Source: Epithemia pelagica | Taxonomy: Eukaryota; Bacillariophyta; Bacillariophyceae; Surirellales; Surirellaceae | Assembly: GCA_946965045.2 (NCBI GenBank) | Contig: OX337240.1 | Coordinates: 1,612,001-1,676,000 of the forward strand | Length of the DNA stretch: 64,000 bases | Reading direction: 5' to 3' | Shown: piece by piece, positions 63,799 to 64,000 of the stretch | Layout of the letters: every line of letters begins with the position of its first letter | Numbering within the stretch: the stretch's first letter is position 1 | The notes under the pieces: model-generated | The model's database searches: none | Told to the model about the DNA's origin: nothing | Seen by the model: only the letters and a program-made list of their open reading frames with translations | Translations under genes and position numbers: made by a program

Positions 63799-64000
63799 AT
63801 GGCAAAGCGGCCGCCGACCAATGCACCTCCTAAAGCGACTAAAAAGCTTTAGATCAGCGATTCATGAAGCGACCCGATCGAATGCCAAAAATCCAAGATG
63901 CGGGGGTACCTCCCGTCTGTTCTCTATACGGCTATTACCAAATTTTCGAAGAAAATCTAAAAACTATCTCAGTCAAATTTCTTCTGATTTTGCAAAAAAT

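Overview
This window reads as nuclear DNA of a diatom, most likely a pennate one; the species cannot be named from sequence alone. The evidence is a silicic-acid transporter with the diatom CMLD motif (4280-5980), a copia retrotransposon of the diatom type (DSHADTC protease, YIDD reverse transcriptase), a diatom DUF6824 protein, signal peptides followed by an AF-type plastid motif (phosphatidylserine decarboxylase, acyltransferase, ThiO), and short GT-AG introns of about 70-260 bp.

Host genes fill most of 1-41,200, close together on both strands. In order they are: a TPR-like protein, a membrane protein, the silicon transporter, an SDR oxidoreductase, a 68-aa repeat protein, a polytopic membrane protein, an EF-hand Na+/Ca2+ exchanger of the plant NCL type, an aspartate aminotransferase with an acidic tail, an acyltransferase-3 protein, a histidine phosphatase, a Rab7 GTPase, a phosphatidylserine decarboxylase, a type IA topoisomerase fused to two HMG boxes, an MFSD5-like transporter, a ThiO-like glycine oxidase, and an SDP1-type patatin lipase with a one-base frame break. 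Two further host genes, an MFS transporter and a DUF6824 protein, lie at 51.9-56.1 kb. They do not form an operon-like pathway. A loose theme is membrane lipid and storage-lipid metabolism plus transport.

Two large mobile elements dominate the right part. From 41,588 to 50,584 there is a roughly 9.0-kb DNA transposon, recognised here from about 50-bp terminal inverted repeats that begin CAAGCTGGTTTC and sit next to TA on both sides. It carries a 1,068-aa DDE transposase, a SET-domain gene, a two-exon basic protein, a 166-aa unknown protein, a degenerate segment, and a minisatellite upstream of the transposase. I consider this the most novel item in the window. From 56,703 to 63,798 there is a complete, apparently young copia element on the minus strand. 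Its 174-bp LTRs are identical, gag and pol share one frame split by a single UGA, and its leader holds a tRNA-like sequence with intact pol III A and B boxes.

Smaller repeats include a 1.36-kb segment bounded by 76-bp inverted repeats upstream of the silicon transporter, a 564-bp direct duplication beside the DNA transposon, and GACGT-rich repeats at 33.2-33.8 kb. All gene calls rest on reading translations and splice sites by eye; no database search was run.
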